Shown here: piece by piece, positions 4,952 through 6,019 of the stretch
Numbering within the stretch: the first letter of the stretch is position 1
How the letters are laid out: every line of letters starts with the position of its first letter
Assembly (NCBI GenBank): GCA_002431915.1
Contig: DJEP01000010.1
Coordinates: 10,729-16,747 of the forward strand
Length of the DNA stretch: 6,019 bases
Direction of reading: 5' to 3'
Source: Lachnospiraceae bacterium UBA5895
GTDB taxonomy: Bacteria > Bacillota > Clostridia > Lachnospirales > Lachnospiraceae
The notes under the pieces: model-generated
What the model saw: the letters and a program-made list of their open reading frames with translations, nothing else
What the model was told of the DNA's origin: nothing
Databases searched by the model: none
Position numbers and translations under genes: made by a program

Positions 4952-6019
4952 TTATGCCTCCTTCTCCTTGTTCTTAACACCCATCATAAACTCACCGACC
5001 TCATTTGTGGTCAGCTCACTGGCTTTGGCGATCTTCTGTATGCTTCCGTTATAAATAACGGCGATGGTATCCGCACAGTTCATGATCTCATCCAGTTCCA
5101 GAGAGATCAGCAGAATTGCTTTACCCTTATCTCTCTCTGCAATGATCTGTTTATGAATGTTCTCTATAGCACCGATATCCAGTCCACGGGTGGGCTGTAC
5201 GAAAATCATCAGCGAAGAATCCTGTTCCACCTCTCTTGCAATGATTGCTTTCTGTTGGTTACCGCCGCTCATGGAGCGTACTACCGTCTTGCTGCCCTGT
5301 CCGCTTCGGATATCGTATTTTTCTATCAGTTTTTCACTGTTGTCTTCAAAAATCTTCTGATCCAGTACTCCCTTATGGCAGAAAGGCTCTTTGTAATAAT
5401 TACGAAGTGCCAGATTCTCCGAGAGTGTAAAATCCATGACCAGTCCATAATTCTGTCTGTCCTCGGGAATATAGGAAATTCCTTCTGTGGTACGTTCCCT
5501 GATGGACAGATTCGTAATATCTTTGCCGTTTAACAGAATCTTACCGGAGCGCACCGGAATCAGTCCTGCAATGGCATCGGCGATCTCTACCTGACCGTTG
5601 CCAGCTACACCTGCAATGGCTACGATCTCACCGGAGTGTACCTCGAGGGATACGTCCTTTACCACCTGAAAATTCTGCTTGTTATAGACGTTCAGATGCT
5701 GTATGGCGAGGATGGTCTTACCCGGTTTTGCGAGTTCTTTTTCTGTCTCGAAATTCACTTCACGACCTACCATTTTGTTTGCCATGACTTTGGTGGATGT
5801 GGTAGCCACATCCATAACATCCATCAGACGTCCGCGGTTCAAAATTGCGCATCTGTCTGCGATTCGTTTAATCTCTTCCAGTTTATGGGTAATTAAGATA
5901 ATGGTCTTGCCGTCATCCCGCAGAGATTTGATAATATCTAATAAAAAGTCAATCTCCTGAGGAGTCAGAACCGCTGTGGGTTCATCGAAAATGAGGATCT
6001 CCGCTTCTCTGTAAAGCAT
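4952..6019 (-). CDS. Nucleoside-type ABC transporter ATP-binding protein (NupO/YufO-like), N-terminus off right edge
   Basis: The 355 visible residues are the C-terminal two-thirds of a tandem ATPase of about 510 residues that powers a BMP-family nucleoside importer. The methionine at 6019 is internal: the window opens just before Walker B of domain 1 (ILIFDEPT, visible residues 8-15), followed by its switch histidine in THK (44-46). Domain 2 follows from about residue 104, with Walker A-like GVAGNGQVE (137-145), IPEDR (184-188), signature MSGGNQQK (250-257), degenerate Walker B LMIFVQPTRGLD (270-281) and LISLELDE (304-311) where the switch histidine would be. Domain 2 lacks the Walker A lysine, the catalytic glutamate and the switch histidine. 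That is usual in this subfamily, where domain 1 is thought to do most hydrolysis. Walker A of domain 1 lies beyond the edge. Permeases 1 and 2 follow in the same operon; the BMP-type lipoprotein gene is expected upstream, off the right edge. Confidence 0.93.
   Translation of the reverse strand: MLYREAEILIFDEPTAVLTPQEIDFLLDIIKSLRDDGKTIILITHKLEEIKRIADRCAILNRGRLMDVMDVATTSTKVMANKMVGREVNFETEKELAKPGKTILAIQHLNVYNKQNFQVVKDVSLEVHSGEIVAIAGVAGNGQVEIADAIAGLIPVRSGKILLNGKDITNLSIRERTTEGISYIPEDRQNYGLVMDFTLSENLALRNYYKEPFCHKGVLDQKIFEDNSEKLIEKYDIRSGQGSKTVVRSMSGGNQQKAIIAREVEQDSSLMIFVQPTRGLDIGAIENIHKQIIAERDKGKAILLISLELDEIMNCADTIAVIYNGSIQKIAKASELTTNEVGEFMMGVKNKEKEA
4957..4962 (-). promoter_or_regulatory. Ribosome binding site that sets the permease 1 start at 4947
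   Basis: On the minus strand AGGAGG lies in the last codons of the ATPase gene, 9 nt before ATG at 4947. The alternative upstream ATG at 4980 lies before this site and so could not use it. The arrangement couples translation of permease 1 to that of the ATPase. Confidence 0.85.

Noticed and set aside
4948..4980. 11-residue N-terminal extension of permease 1 (Arg-rich)
   Set aside because: It is encoded within the ATPase C-terminus, before the real AGGAGG site; the ATG at 4947 has ideal spacing.
4835..5533. 232-codon plus-strand ORF with hydrophobic stretches
   Set aside because: It is antisense to the ATPase and permease 1, whose minus-strand frames carry clear family motifs; long antisense ORFs are common opposite such genes.
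1..6019. CRISPR array, transposon ends, phage genes or a toxin-antitoxin pair
   Set aside because: No spaced direct repeats, transposase, integrase or small paired toxin-like ORFs were found on either strand; nearly all the sequence is explained by housekeeping and transport genes.

Overview
The window reads as ordinary chromosomal DNA of a low-to-mid GC Firmicute. Protein style, AGGAGG-type ribosome binding sites, the solo tRNA without an encoded CCA and the pairing of a TauT-type with a BMP/nucleoside-type ABC system suggest a gut Clostridia member, probably Lachnospiraceae. This placement is an inference from sequence style, not a database match.

Layout from left to right. (1) Positions 1-800, minus strand: the N-terminal 266 codons of argininosuccinate lyase (argH), running off the left edge just before the family's catalytic serine loop. 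(2) Positions 801-997: a divergent regulatory interval. It holds a good sigma-A-type promoter for argH, a weaker candidate promoter for the rightward genes, and two 16-bp inverted repeats of 5-6-5 form that look like operators. (3) Positions 998-2576, plus strand: an ATPase and a membrane permease of the nitrate/sulfonate/taurine/thiamine-precursor ABC importer class, overlapping by 26 bp. No substrate-binding protein gene follows. (4) Positions 2577-2880: an inverted repeat after the permease, a strong promoter, a single tRNA-Thr(CGT), and a bidirectional terminator shared with the convergent operon. (5) Positions 2881-6019, minus strand: three tightly packed genes of a nucleoside-type (BMP/NupNOPQ-like) ABC importer, transcribed leftward as ATPase (its N-terminus is off the right edge), permease 1, permease 2.

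Functionally, argH performs the last step of arginine synthesis. The TauT-type pair would import a small organic ion or vitamin precursor using a binding protein encoded elsewhere. The nucleoside-type operon would salvage nucleosides with a BMP-family lipoprotein that probably lies beyond the right edge. No phage, transposon, CRISPR array, toxin-antitoxin or defence gene is visible. I do not see a new biological system here; the items worth a second look are regulatory and contextual.
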